Source of the DNA: Isochrysis galbana
Lineage: Eukaryota > Haptophyta > Isochrysidales > Isochrysidaceae
Length of the DNA: 64,000 nt
Direction of reading: 5' to 3'
NCBI GenBank assembly: GCA_018136815.1
Contig: CM030942.1
Span: forward strand, 1,179,797 to 1,243,796
The stretch's first letter is position 1. The number at the start of each line of letters is the position of its first letter. The translations under genes and the position numbers were made by a program. Shown one piece after another: positions 50,640 through 60,026 of this stretch. The notes below the pieces were generated by a model. It had not been told where the DNA came from. It did not search any database and saw only the letters and a program-made list of their open reading frames with translations.

Positions 50640-51755
50640 CTGCCGTCTGCCGTCGCTCGACGCTCCGTCGCGCCTGTTATGCCGTCAGTCAGTTTGCTCA
50701 TGGGGATCGTCGATAGGACCGCTGCCCTACCCATGTTCGTGCGACAAAACCAAGCGTCGAGTACTTGTTTCCATTGTGCTTGCCGAGCGTCTAGGTAGTT
50801 TAATATCCATTTGGCCTGCAGTGCCTTAACGTGGTTGTTCCAGTCTAGTAGCCCCAACCCTAGGTGGGGTCCTTTTTCGGATGCGTTTTTTAGCGGAACT
50901 TCGGGATATTTTATCCATTGCAGCCTGCGCCCGTTGCGCGTGTTTGTCCACATTATTTTGTCCACAGCCCTCTTGACGGCCGTGTGGAACGCTCTCGGGG
51001 CCGCTAGCGTCTGCAGCCAATACCTAGGAATAGAGTATATAAGGAAGTTGGCCACTTTCGTTTTGCCGTGTATTGACAGGTTGCTCGTGAGCGGCGCGTA
51101 AAAGGTGGCTTTCTTCTCTATTTTGTCTATTAGCTTTCGCCAAAAGGCCTTTGTGGCTTGGGCCCCTCCTAGTGGGACTCCCAATATGGTCGCATACTCG
51201 CTTCTTTTGAGCCACTTGTACCTTTGGAAACCGGCGGGGGGGCGCTTTCTTTTTAGAGAACCCATTCTCAGTCCTTCGAACTTTTGGTCGTTAGGCTTGC
51301 CACACGAGGCCGCCGCGTATCTCTCTACCCATTTGAGAGCGCGCGCCAAGCTGCCGTCTGCCGTAGTCAGCCGCTAAAAGTTGTGTGTCATCCGCAAATT
51401 GGCTTATTTTAAGTTCGGCTCCATTTACTACGATGCCGTCTATGTCCTCATCTTTGTTGATTGCACGAGTGAGGACTTCCGCCGTTAAAAGGAAGGCCAG
51501 CGGCGATAGCGGGCATCCCTGGGGGACTCCGCTTGCTGCTGTTGCCAACATGCAGGCTTGGGTCGCTCTGTTCTCTGTGATGTTCGGGCGCGGCCCGCTG
51601 GCTCTTGCGCCCACCTGGTCGGGCGGGTCGTCTTGACGCGGTCGCTTCGGCGACAGGGGGGTGTCCATGAGTCCTTCGTCCATCGCGGCAAGGGCGGCGG
51701 CAGCGAGAGCGGGCGGCGGCGCGCGCTCCATGACCCTATCGTTTTAACGATAGTT
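50640..51755 (-). pseudogene. non-LTR retrotransposon B, internally deleted
   Basis: Starts at 51755 with AACTATC-GTT-AA-AAC-GATAG and GGTCATGG. The ATG at 51731 opens MERAPPPALAAAALAAMDEG ... SPKRPRQDDPPDQ. After about 50 codons the frame passes directly into the RT palm: TAASGVPQGCPLSPLAFLL, then ISQFADDTQLLAADYG with the catalytic Asp pair. A frameshift near 51350 leads to the thumb/connector: GLRMGSLKRKRPPAGFQRYK, YATILGVPLGGAQATKAFW, FLIYSIPRYWLQTLAAPRAF, LGLGLLDWNNHVKALQAKWI. It stops being recognisable near 50640. The RT fingers and any endonuclease are missing. RT motifs and the knuckle-bearing relatives place it among non-LTR retrotransposons. Confidence 0.85.
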
Positions 51756-51779
51756 GTCGTCTGCCGGGGTAACGTATAG

Positions 51780-52050
51780 GTCATAGGGGAACCGCAGGGG
51801 AAAAGGTTGGCATGCGCACGCACGGCGTCCCCGCGGGGGAACCGATGCACATCGCGCCGTGCGCATGCACGGCGTGCACATGGGTGATTGCAACTCATCA
51901 CACATGTCCCGTGAGAGATCTCTCTTAGATCACACGTTTACGTAATTGTAGGGAACCGCAGAGAAACGAGTCGACATGCGCACGCACGGCGTCCCCGCGG
52001 GGGACCCGATGCACATCGGCACGCACGGCGTGCACCTGGTGTAATTGTGA
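51780..52050 (-). repeat. R10 repeat, two inverted units
   Basis: CATGCGCACGCACGGCGTCC occurs at about 51810 and 51975; GGTGATTGCAACTCATCACA at 51884. A period of about 165 bp. Confidence 0.7.
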
Positions 52051-52163
52051 GCCTTTGGGCACATGTTACACGGCTGTGATTATTGCACCCTGGTCTGAGG
52101 TCTGAATGCCAAAATTAGCCCAACCTCAACCCCTGACGAAAGCGCGCGCCGTAGGTGTTGAAC

Positions 52164-52346
52164 CCTAGATGGGAAATACGGTGCTGGGGCTTGCAAATAC
52201 AGCCAAATACATATGTATTTGGCCTCCGGCCAAATACATTTCAAATACATTCGAGGCCTACAACCCAGGACACGCTTCAAATACAGCCAAATACATATGT
52301 ATTTGGCCTCTGGCCAAATACGGTAAATACGTATTTCCCATCTAGG
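52164..52346. mobile_element. 183-bp MITE with perfect TIRs and 8-bp duplication
   Basis: Perfect 16-bp terminal inverted repeats, CCTAGATGGGAAATAC (52164-52179) and its reverse complement (52331-52346), inside the direct repeat TGTTGAAC (52156-52163 and 52347-52354). The body has two copies of the 20-bp perfect palindrome CCAAATACATATGTATTTGG, each followed by CCTC[C/T]GGCCAAATAC, so most of it can fold on itself. The TIR start is like that of the 5668-6050 MITE. Confidence 0.9.
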
Positions 52347-52434
52347 TGTTGAACATCGACAATGGGGTCATCGTATGTGAATATTGTTGTATAAATAACT
52401 ATGGACATTTGATGGCTCCATTCGATTGATGTCC

Positions 52435-52533
52435 CATAATTGACGGAACGACACCTTAGGGGCTCCGTTGCCGTCGAAGGGCTACGGTCCCGCAGCACTA
52501 AGGTTATACTAACACAACAATAAAACTCTGACG
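52435..52533 (-). repeat. SR1 half copy joined to a mariner-like end
   Basis: 52458-52533 is the inverse of the first 75 bp of SR1 (CAACGGAGCCCCT ... GTCAGAGTTTT). It is directly joined to AATTGACGGAACGACACCTT, the end motif also seen at 44.35 kb. The hairpin part of SR1 is lacking. It lies about 310 bp upstream of the TRF-like gene. Confidence 0.7.
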
Positions 52534-52844
52534 AATAGCCACTCCACTCGTCACCTCCTCGTCCAACAGGTACAATATGTACAAGGTAGACTAGAGTCCT
52601 CTAGTGTTATAAAACGAATTGTGGCGGGTGCCGGGGGCGCGCGCTGGCGCCCTTTCCCCCTCTCCTCTCTCCCCGCTCCACCAGTCAGGCAACCAGCGCC
52701 GCTCGCCCACCGCCCCGGCGGCCTGGGCTGCCCGCACTCTCCGCCTCTCCCTCCCACGCGGGTTGTGCCTTGTGAGCATCAGTTGAGGTCGATCATTTCC
52801 GGTAAAAGCTCAGTTCTTGTTGGACAGAGAGACTGCTGAGCAGC

Positions 52845-55167
52845 ATGCCAAACAGCCGAGAACAGGTAGCCAGCTACATCTATGATGTGGCCGCAAGAGC
52901 TCTGCACCTGCCAAGGTGCCGAGAGATCTGCAATTTGCTCGAGAAGAATGGACTTGTCGACGTTACCACGACGAATGCATCGATCTTGAACAGGATAGAG
53001 GCGCTCACGTCGCTCGTCGCAGAGAGCAGCGATTTTAGGATGATGGAGGCGCACCTCGAAAAGCTCATTCAAGAGCTGGGGGTAGATGCGAGTGATGCCA
53101 ACTACGCCGAGATCAGGATGGAGCTCAAGACACAGGTGAATCAATCATCGACCATCATCGTGTGACTTCGCCTCTCGGCGAGCCGTCGGTTGACAGTGAT
53201 CGCCCCCTATTTGCAGGCGGTGCTGGACCATTTGCGGAAGGTTCCCGCAGACTATAGCGGAGGGAGAAAGACGTTGGAGTCTCTCTTCCCCAGCTCCACG
53301 TCATCTGCAGATGAGAAGAATCGGCGAGGGCGTCTAGCCGACGCACTGAATGCTTCGGCGCGCAAAGAGGTAGGCTCAGGCATCGATTTCCAAGTCTACA
53401 TGTGTCGGAACCACGCTTCGTGGCATCTGTTTCCATTTCATACTGACCACACATTTTGTCTTACAGATTGACAAAGTGACGCCTTTGTTGGAACGCCATT
53501 CTCGCGACAAGCTCACGGTGTGCGCCTAGCTCTCGGCATTTTGCATAGCAGTCATGTCTAGAAGCCATGCATGGTTCATGCCCAAGATCCAGTGAGCTTG
53601 GGATTTTAGAGTTAGCATGTGTACTATTCAGTATTAGATGTCCTCATCAGCATGCATGTGCAATTTTTAGGGCGATCTTCGCACACTCATGACCGAACTG
53701 AAGGAGCTCGTTCCTAAAAGTGTCCTTGTACACGGTCTACAAGTTGTGGATGAAGTGAACGCCGGTCAACGACGGCCCATCGCCACTCAAGAAAGTGCTG
53801 CAGCGGTCGTGCCTTTGGATGTATCCTCTCAGACTACTGTTGACACAAGTGCGGAAGAGGTATCCACTCGAGAATCCAGACGGGTGTTGAGGCAACCAGG
53901 ACGAACTATCCCAAGCAACACTTCGTCGTCTCGCCAACGACAATCAGCTGTCAGTGCACCTCCGGCAAGCAATGATGTTGCATCTCTTGAAATGGAGGAC
54001 ACTGGCAGGTCAACATCGCTAACTGACCTTACGATAAATGAACTTGAAGAGCTTGAGAAACAAGCGTTAGCCGAAGCCAAGAAGATCCTCAAGAGAGTAG
54101 ACCTCTTCCGCGAGGCCAGAGAGAGAGTCGAACGCAAACGGGCACTTGCTGAACGGTTCTCTGGTCCCGCGCCTTCATCAAGCAAGGCGAGGGCCTCAAC
54201 GAATGTTGAGCCCTTGCCAAATCATTGCTCCGGGACGCAAGATGGCCGGCAGGTGAAGCCCCCGCCTGCGTTTCCAGCCATTGTCCTTGCACGCGTCAGT
54301 GTGATCTGCCATTCCTCTGCTGCCCGCTATGATTGATTGAATAGCATAGGCCTTTCTCGTACTGTGCTTTCTTCCTCCGCGATCGTGGAGAGAATCTTGC
54401 CTGATTTGTTCTCCTTTTGAGAGTATCCCATGTCCGCACCCAGGCGAGCAATTTTGATGCAGATGTGTTAGGCGATGGCGTCAACTCACAAGGAAATCGC
54501 AGCAAGGACGGCGATTCGGAATCAGCTCAAAGCATCGCGCTCCAAAAAGCCACTCGGAGGCTAGAGCGCGGACTTTCGCGCGACGATCCACTAGCGGCTT
54601 CTTTGTCCGCCTCTGATCAGCTCAGGCGCAAGGACAAATCGCCAAAGAAGCGTTTCCTTTCGGAAAAGCGAGGCGGCCCGGCCCATCAAACTGAATCCGT
54701 ACCTGATATCATCCACGACCGAGCTGCGGGCATTCGCGTGCCATGGAACGCTTCTGATGATGACATCGAGGTGTGCATTGTTTCGTACCGTATGGCACCT
54801 AGTTGCGAATGCATCCGGTGGGCACAGGCCGTGCAAAACATTCGTGAGCCCACACATGCCCCTTGCAAAATATATTACCTAAGCCCACAAATGCCCCTCG
54901 CAGGACTCGGAGGAGGAAGAACCGATTCCTATGAGATCAGGTGATATAAGGAAGCGAAAATCGGTTTTGAAGCCGTCCGCACATGGCTCGCCGCCTAGGA
55001 AGCGGACTGTCCGCGAGAAGTTCACTCGTAAAGAGGAGGAGTTTCTTCGGCAAGGAGTCAATAAATATGGTCGGAGGTGGGAGAAAATCCTCTCCGAGTA
55101 TGATTTTCATCACCAGAGGACTGGTGTCGACCTGAAAGACAAGTGGCGCAACATGAATAAGAAATAA
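52845..55167 (+). CDS. TRF-like telobox Myb protein, probable double-strand telomere-binding protein
   Basis: 555 aa from six exons: 52845-53135, 53217-53369, 53467-53517, 53671-54252, 54444-54770 and 54904-55167, all phase 0 and GT-AG. The C-terminal 52 residues are a single Myb/SANT domain: EKFTRKEEEFLRQGVNKYGR, RWEKILSEYDF, then VDLKDKWRNM, the telobox signature (VDLKDKWR) found in TRF1/TRF2, Taz1 and plant TRB/TRFL proteins. The domain sits at the very end, as in vertebrate TRFs. The first Myb tryptophan is replaced by Phe. The N-terminal 160 residues are helical (SYIYDVAARALHLPRCREIC, RMMEAHLEKLIQELG), which would suit a TRFH-like dimerisation domain, but that is inference. The middle is disordered, with a coiled-coil segment (NELEELEKQALAEAKKILKR). 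The start at 52845 is the first Met after an in-frame stop region. Confidence 0.85.
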
Positions 55168-55660
55168 TGAAAAGGCGTCGAGATGGTGTGTCCTGAAGAA
55201 TAGTTTGTCCGAGTGCAGGTATACGGCGGTTAGTGTCGCCACGAAGATGAGCGCGAACCGTCGTTCGTGCGGCAAGTTAACTGGAAAACCCGAAGCTCTT
55301 TTTGCTGCGTGCATATACGCGGCGCATCAGAGCGTGTGCAAGTTCCTACGGGCTATGGTTTGAAGACATTCATACCTCGCCGCCACCTTTCCAGCCCCCA
55401 CATGACGTGTCCCATGTTCGGGGCCAAGCCAAACTCCGTGCGTGACTTCTGACGAATGGGCATGGAGTATGGACATAATTCAATGTTACTCTGCATATTT
55501 GAGGCAAGGAGTACAGCTAGCTTGTCACCTGCATTCGGTACCATGTCGCATCCATTCTAGATAATGTGATTTCCGGGCTCTATCCGTGACGGTGACGAAA
55601 TCTCATCTGCCCAATAAGGCATCGTGGTTAGGCCTAGTGCAGTACTATGTTTCTCAAATA
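55168..55660. other. 3' flank of TRF-like gene
   Basis: No gene or repeat recognised. Confidence 0.4.
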
Positions 55661-55665
55661 GGCCA

Positions 55666-56372
55666 CAACTACTTTTATGAGTAGGAGGCCAATGGGGGAC
55701 TCGCGCCCCCCTCTCTCCATCGCGCACACCCCCTGGGTGGGCCTGCACAACCAACCTCAGCCCCTGCCTGTTGGCAGGGGCTGAGCTGAGCCATCACTCT
55801 ATAATCTATCTGAGCATTAGTACCACTACTCTCACTAGCCCGGTACTAACACGACAGCCCTCAGCGCACCTGCCCGTACACCTTGGCGCGTGCTGTTGTC
55901 ACAGATACATACTCCTATGCACCCTTCCACATCTCCCCCCTCGCAGGCCCCCGGCTCCCATTCTAACTCCCCACAAGTTAAAATGAGGGAAAACCCATTG
56001 AGGCGGTCCGGTCGACGCCGGCCGACTCTCCGGGAAAAAGCACCGGGGGGGGGGGGGAGGAACCTCTCGTCAAAAAAGGAGAACGGCCCTTACAGCTCGC
56101 GCCGCGAGCGGTCCTCGAAGAAATAAATGTCTGCGCCCCCCGACCCCCGATACCTGCCACAGGGACGTCTTGAGCCACTCCCTTCTTCTCGCCTCTCCTG
56201 TCGCCAGCCGCCCCCCTTCGCCCGTTTGCTAACGCAAACGGGGCTCGTTTCTCACCACACTCCATCGGGGGGGGTGCAAATCCCCCCCTCTCCCTCGTTC
56301 CATTCTCTTCCGCCCCGGTCCCTGCGGCGCGTCGCCATGCGGCGCGCCATGGCCTGCTCTCAGAGGTCTTGC
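55666..56372 (-). repeat. R2 start (+) and inverted R9 block
   Basis: 55668-55795: AACTACTT-TTAT-GAGTAG hairpin, then GAGGCCAATGGGGG and the R2 body, ending GGCAGGGGCTGAGCTGA. 55803-56372 is the inverse of 11320-11808 (GAGCATTAGTACCAC ... TTGCTAACGCAAACGGGG ... ATGCGGCGCGCCATGG). Confidence 0.7.
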
Positions 56373-56547
56373 GGTTCACGCGCAGCACGATCCGCGCCGT
56401 CTGCGTCGCCGGGGCGCCAAGCAGCGCCATCGTCGCCCTCGCCGTGCGCGCCGTGCCGCTCCGCGTGTCCAGCGTGAACGGGTCCTTGCCCACCATGCAC
56501 ACCGGCTTGATCAGGTCCATCGGGTCCACCCGCCCGAGTTTCCCTTT

Positions 56548-57160
56548 GTGCTGCGCTTGAAGCGTGTGGACGTTGACGCTGTACCCAAGGGCGCCCGCTC
56601 TGATGGAGCAAATGAGATGCGGGAGGGTATAGAGCCGCAAATGGCCCATAGGACTAGGGCGGCGGAGGGTAGTATGGTACCTGAAACTGGTCGCCGTGAC
56701 GGTAAGCGAGGCGACGGCGGATCCGTCACGGAAGGGAAGAATGCACGCATTGAGCATGCGCAAAACGCACAAGCGGAAGCAAACGCAGGGGGGAAGACGG
56801 AAGATGGAGAGGGCACCAGCAGCTTACGCATCGGCCCACAACACGACGATGAGTTTGGTCATGGGCTGTGCTTCAGCTTGCAGGACACTGTCACACAAGA
56901 TTCTGACGACCTAACCGATGCACACGAATATCTTGTCTGGCGCGAAACCCTCACCCGATTGGCAGAAGCTCATGGCCTTGTCCCGATTGCCATTGAATCA
57001 ATGTACAGAGCGGTAGGCAAAATGCGCGGCAGGGACGGGCGTGGAGGCCATGCCAATTCTGAGTGAGAAAGAGGCGCAAGTTGCGCAACTCTACTTCTCG
57101 TTCGCCTTTCGCAAGCAAGCTGGACGTGTGCCAAGCACCGACATGGCCTTCTGGAGTTGA
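56548..57160 (+). pseudogene. mRNA cap guanine-N7 methyltransferase, C-terminal segment with frameshift
   Basis: The family methylates the 5' cap guanine of mRNA in the nucleus. Recognised: EFGHGLCFSLQDTV, then HEYLVWRETLTRLAEAHGLV, equal to the family's FGxxYxFxLxDxV ... EYLVxxxxLxxLAxxxGL. Next come MRGRDGRGG and, after a one-base frame offset near 57049-57060, LSEKEAQVAQLYFSFAFRKQ, matching the conserved end ExEAxxLYxxFxFxK. The catalytic SAM-binding part is absent, since upstream of 56548 is R9 repeat and low-complexity sequence. An inverted copy of the last part at 58590-58795 keeps the frame that is broken here. It could be a dead duplicate, or the break could be a sequencing error. Confidence 0.7.
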
Positions 57161-57355
57161 CTGGTTGTCGAAAACTGGAGTTGACTGGTTGTAATTGTAA
57201 TAATAGATCAAAAAGAAAACAAATAACCTGACAATAATATGAGAACACTTTGTAAAAAGAAAACAAATAACCTTGTAATAATAATATTGGGCCTTGTAAT
57301 TGTACAGACTGAAAAGAAAACAAATAACCTGGCCCTCTTTTGACGGAACGCGACT
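57161..57355 (+). repeat. R13 array, three AAACAAATAACCT units
   Basis: AGAAAACAAATAACCT at about 57212, 57257 and 57316, separated by TAATAATA-rich spacers, ending CCCTCTTTTGACGGAACGCG. Two copies of GGAGTTGACTGGTTGT precede it. Confidence 0.75.
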
Positions 57356-57499
57356 TCACGGCGCATGGCGCGCGCGCTGTACGCGCGGCGGAAAAGCTTG
57401 GAAAGCTTGGCCCCAAACCCAGCAAAGCTTGGTCAATCTACAATCTATTGGGGCCAATGAACCCAGCAATGATTGGATCAATCGATTCCATCATTCTGG

Positions 57500-57781
57500 A
57501 CATCCTTACCCAGAAGGGGGCCATGGCGCGCACATGCAGCACACGCCCGTAGAAGAACGACGGGAAAAGAACGACAAAAAAACGACACGATCTGGCCCGC
57601 GAATAGGTAAGATCACAGCCCATTTGCGATATACTAACGGGAGGACACCCCGCGCGGCAGGCAGACACCGCGAAAGTGCGGCAGTAGACGGAGAAGAGCC
57701 GATGGACGGGGGCCGAGACCGACCCCCCGGGGGCACACGATAAGAGTAGTTCAGAAGGCGTTTTGCGTTTGTCTGCCACAG
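57500..57781 (+). repeat. R4 repeat, cut by the assembly gap
   Basis: CATGGCGCGCACATGCAGCA ... GCGAATAGGTAAGATCACAG ... TTTGTCTGCCACAG, then gap. Matches 28390-28662 and 39195-39460. Confidence 0.8.
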
Positions 57782-57881
57782 NNNNNNNNNNNNNNNNNNN
57801 NNNNNNNNNNNNNNNNNNNNNNNNNNNNNNNNNNNNNNNNNNNNNNNNNNNNNNNNNNNNNNNNNNNNNNNNNNNNNNNNN
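57782..57881. other. assembly gap (100 N)
   Basis: Gap of conventional size, starting directly after TGCCACAG of the R4 repeat. Confidence 0.98.
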
Positions 57882-57897
57882 GGTCTCGAGCGTTCTG

Positions 57898-58000
57898 GGC
57901 CTAGATGGGAGAAACGTATTCACCGTTTTTCTACGAAGGCGAAAAACAGGCCGTTTTTGCCGTTTTTGCAAGCCCTTCAGTTTTTGTCTCCGTTTTTGAA
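57898..58000 (+). repeat. MITE-like end with CGTTTTT repeats
   Basis: GGGCCTAGATGGGAGAAACG resembles the CCTAGATGGGA end of the 52164-52346 MITE. It is followed by several CCGTTTTT/GCAAAAAC-type units (57926-57995). The opposite end is not found. Confidence 0.45.
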
Positions 58001-58074
58001 TGGCAACGCTAGCACTCATGCACCATGCGCTGAGCGTGAGCATATGTGGGCGCTTACGCGTGCGTGGAAAGAAA

Positions 58075-58795
<721 letters not shown>

Positions 58796-58854
58796 CCAGC
58801 CCTCCGATTTGCGTTCCGTGCCACTTCCCCCCCGCCCATTTCACATGCCCGTCG

Positions 58855-59310
58855 TTTGCCCTCCCCGTTCCCCCGATGAGCCCGTCCCGGGCTCCCCGGG
58901 TGAGCCGTGCGCCGCGCTAGCCGCCGGTGCGCCTCCGCGGCTCGTTTCCGAAGAGGAAACGAGCTTCGCTCCGACACCTGAGGGTCTGGGCAGGAATGAT
59001 GAGTGCCCTGCCCCTGCCAAAGGGCAGGGGCTGGGGCTGGGGTTGAGTGTACGGTCCCATCCCGGGGGGTGTCCGCGATGGAGAGTGGGGGGCGCGAGGC
59101 CCCCATTGCCCATTGACCCCCACTTATAAAGGTAGGTTGTCTGGACGACAGTATTGTTGACTGCTGACTGCTCAGTCCCTGCCAAAAGGCTAAAAGGCAG
59201 GGGCTGGGGGCTGAGGATGGTTGTGCAAGCCCACCCAAGGGGTGTCTGCGATGTAGAGAGGGGGGCGCGCGGCCCCCATTGGCCTCCTACTAATAAAGTT
59301 GTGTGCGTCG
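58855..59310 (-). repeat. R12 (+) followed by two inverted R2 ends
   Basis: 58855-58980 is R12. 58981-59140 is an R2 copy in reverse, ending CCCCCACTTATAAAGGTAGG. 59165-59310 is a second reverse R2 copy ending CTCCTACTAATAAAGTTG. Confidence 0.7.
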
Positions 59311-60026
59311 CTTGGCGTCTGGGTTAATTTTGAGTTCTTGTGTGGGCGTATGGGTATGGTGAGTGGGGTCCGGAAGAGTGTAGTGTTTGCGTCGTCGGCT
59401 CGTGCGGTGCGATGTCGCGCGCTCTCAAGACTCCATTGCCCTCTCTCTCACCTCTCACCCCTATGAGGCTTTGTCCTCATAGCGGGATACCAGATACCCG
59501 GAGCAGGTAGCGCTAAATAGTAGCAGGTGGCATCTTCAAAGGTTTCTAAAAAAGCTATCTGTAACGCGGCCCATCTGTGTCTACATCGCTAATGGTAATT
59601 GCAAGTATCTTCCTTTGAGTAAGCGCTGTAGAGGCAACCCCTCCTCAGGTGTATCCTCCTAGCCAACGTCGTACAGATGCCATCACAACGTACCGCTCGC
59701 CGGGTTTGCGAGGCCCGCAGGTGCGTCGTCGCCGTCCTACTACCGTCTTCGTATGCATATGCATGACCAAAGCACGTTCCAACAAATTTGAAAAAAACGA
59801 AACACTCATCATTCGTATTCGATAGCCGGACCATTGTATCTGTACTTCTCTAAGCAACATCACAACTTCACCTGCTCCTCACCTCTACCAGTAGGGCGAA
59901 CGCTACGGTGCGCGGCGCTCCTTCAATGTACACAAGATGATAGAGGGTGATTTTGCCATCTTGTACGAGAGGAAGAGGTGGATTTGGTCGCGATCCCGGG
60001 TTACTACCGGGCACTGAGCGATTTGC
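59311..60026. other. spacer downstream of the secreted-protein gene
   Basis: Moderate GC, no repeat family and no supported gene. 59880-60026 is the likely 3' flank of the minus-strand gene. Confidence 0.4.

Noticed and set aside
56372..56600. Minus-strand stretch reading GRVDPMDLIKPVCMVGKDPF as a separate gene
   Set aside because: Protein-like over about 60 residues but bounded by R9 on one side and overlapping the cap-methyltransferase frame on the other; too little to call.
58868..58900. CCGATGAGCCCG...CGGGCTC in R12 as a hammerhead ribozyme (CUGAUGA plus stem II)
   Set aside because: The first base pairs of the core differ and no GAAA follows stem II; both R12 copies lack it.
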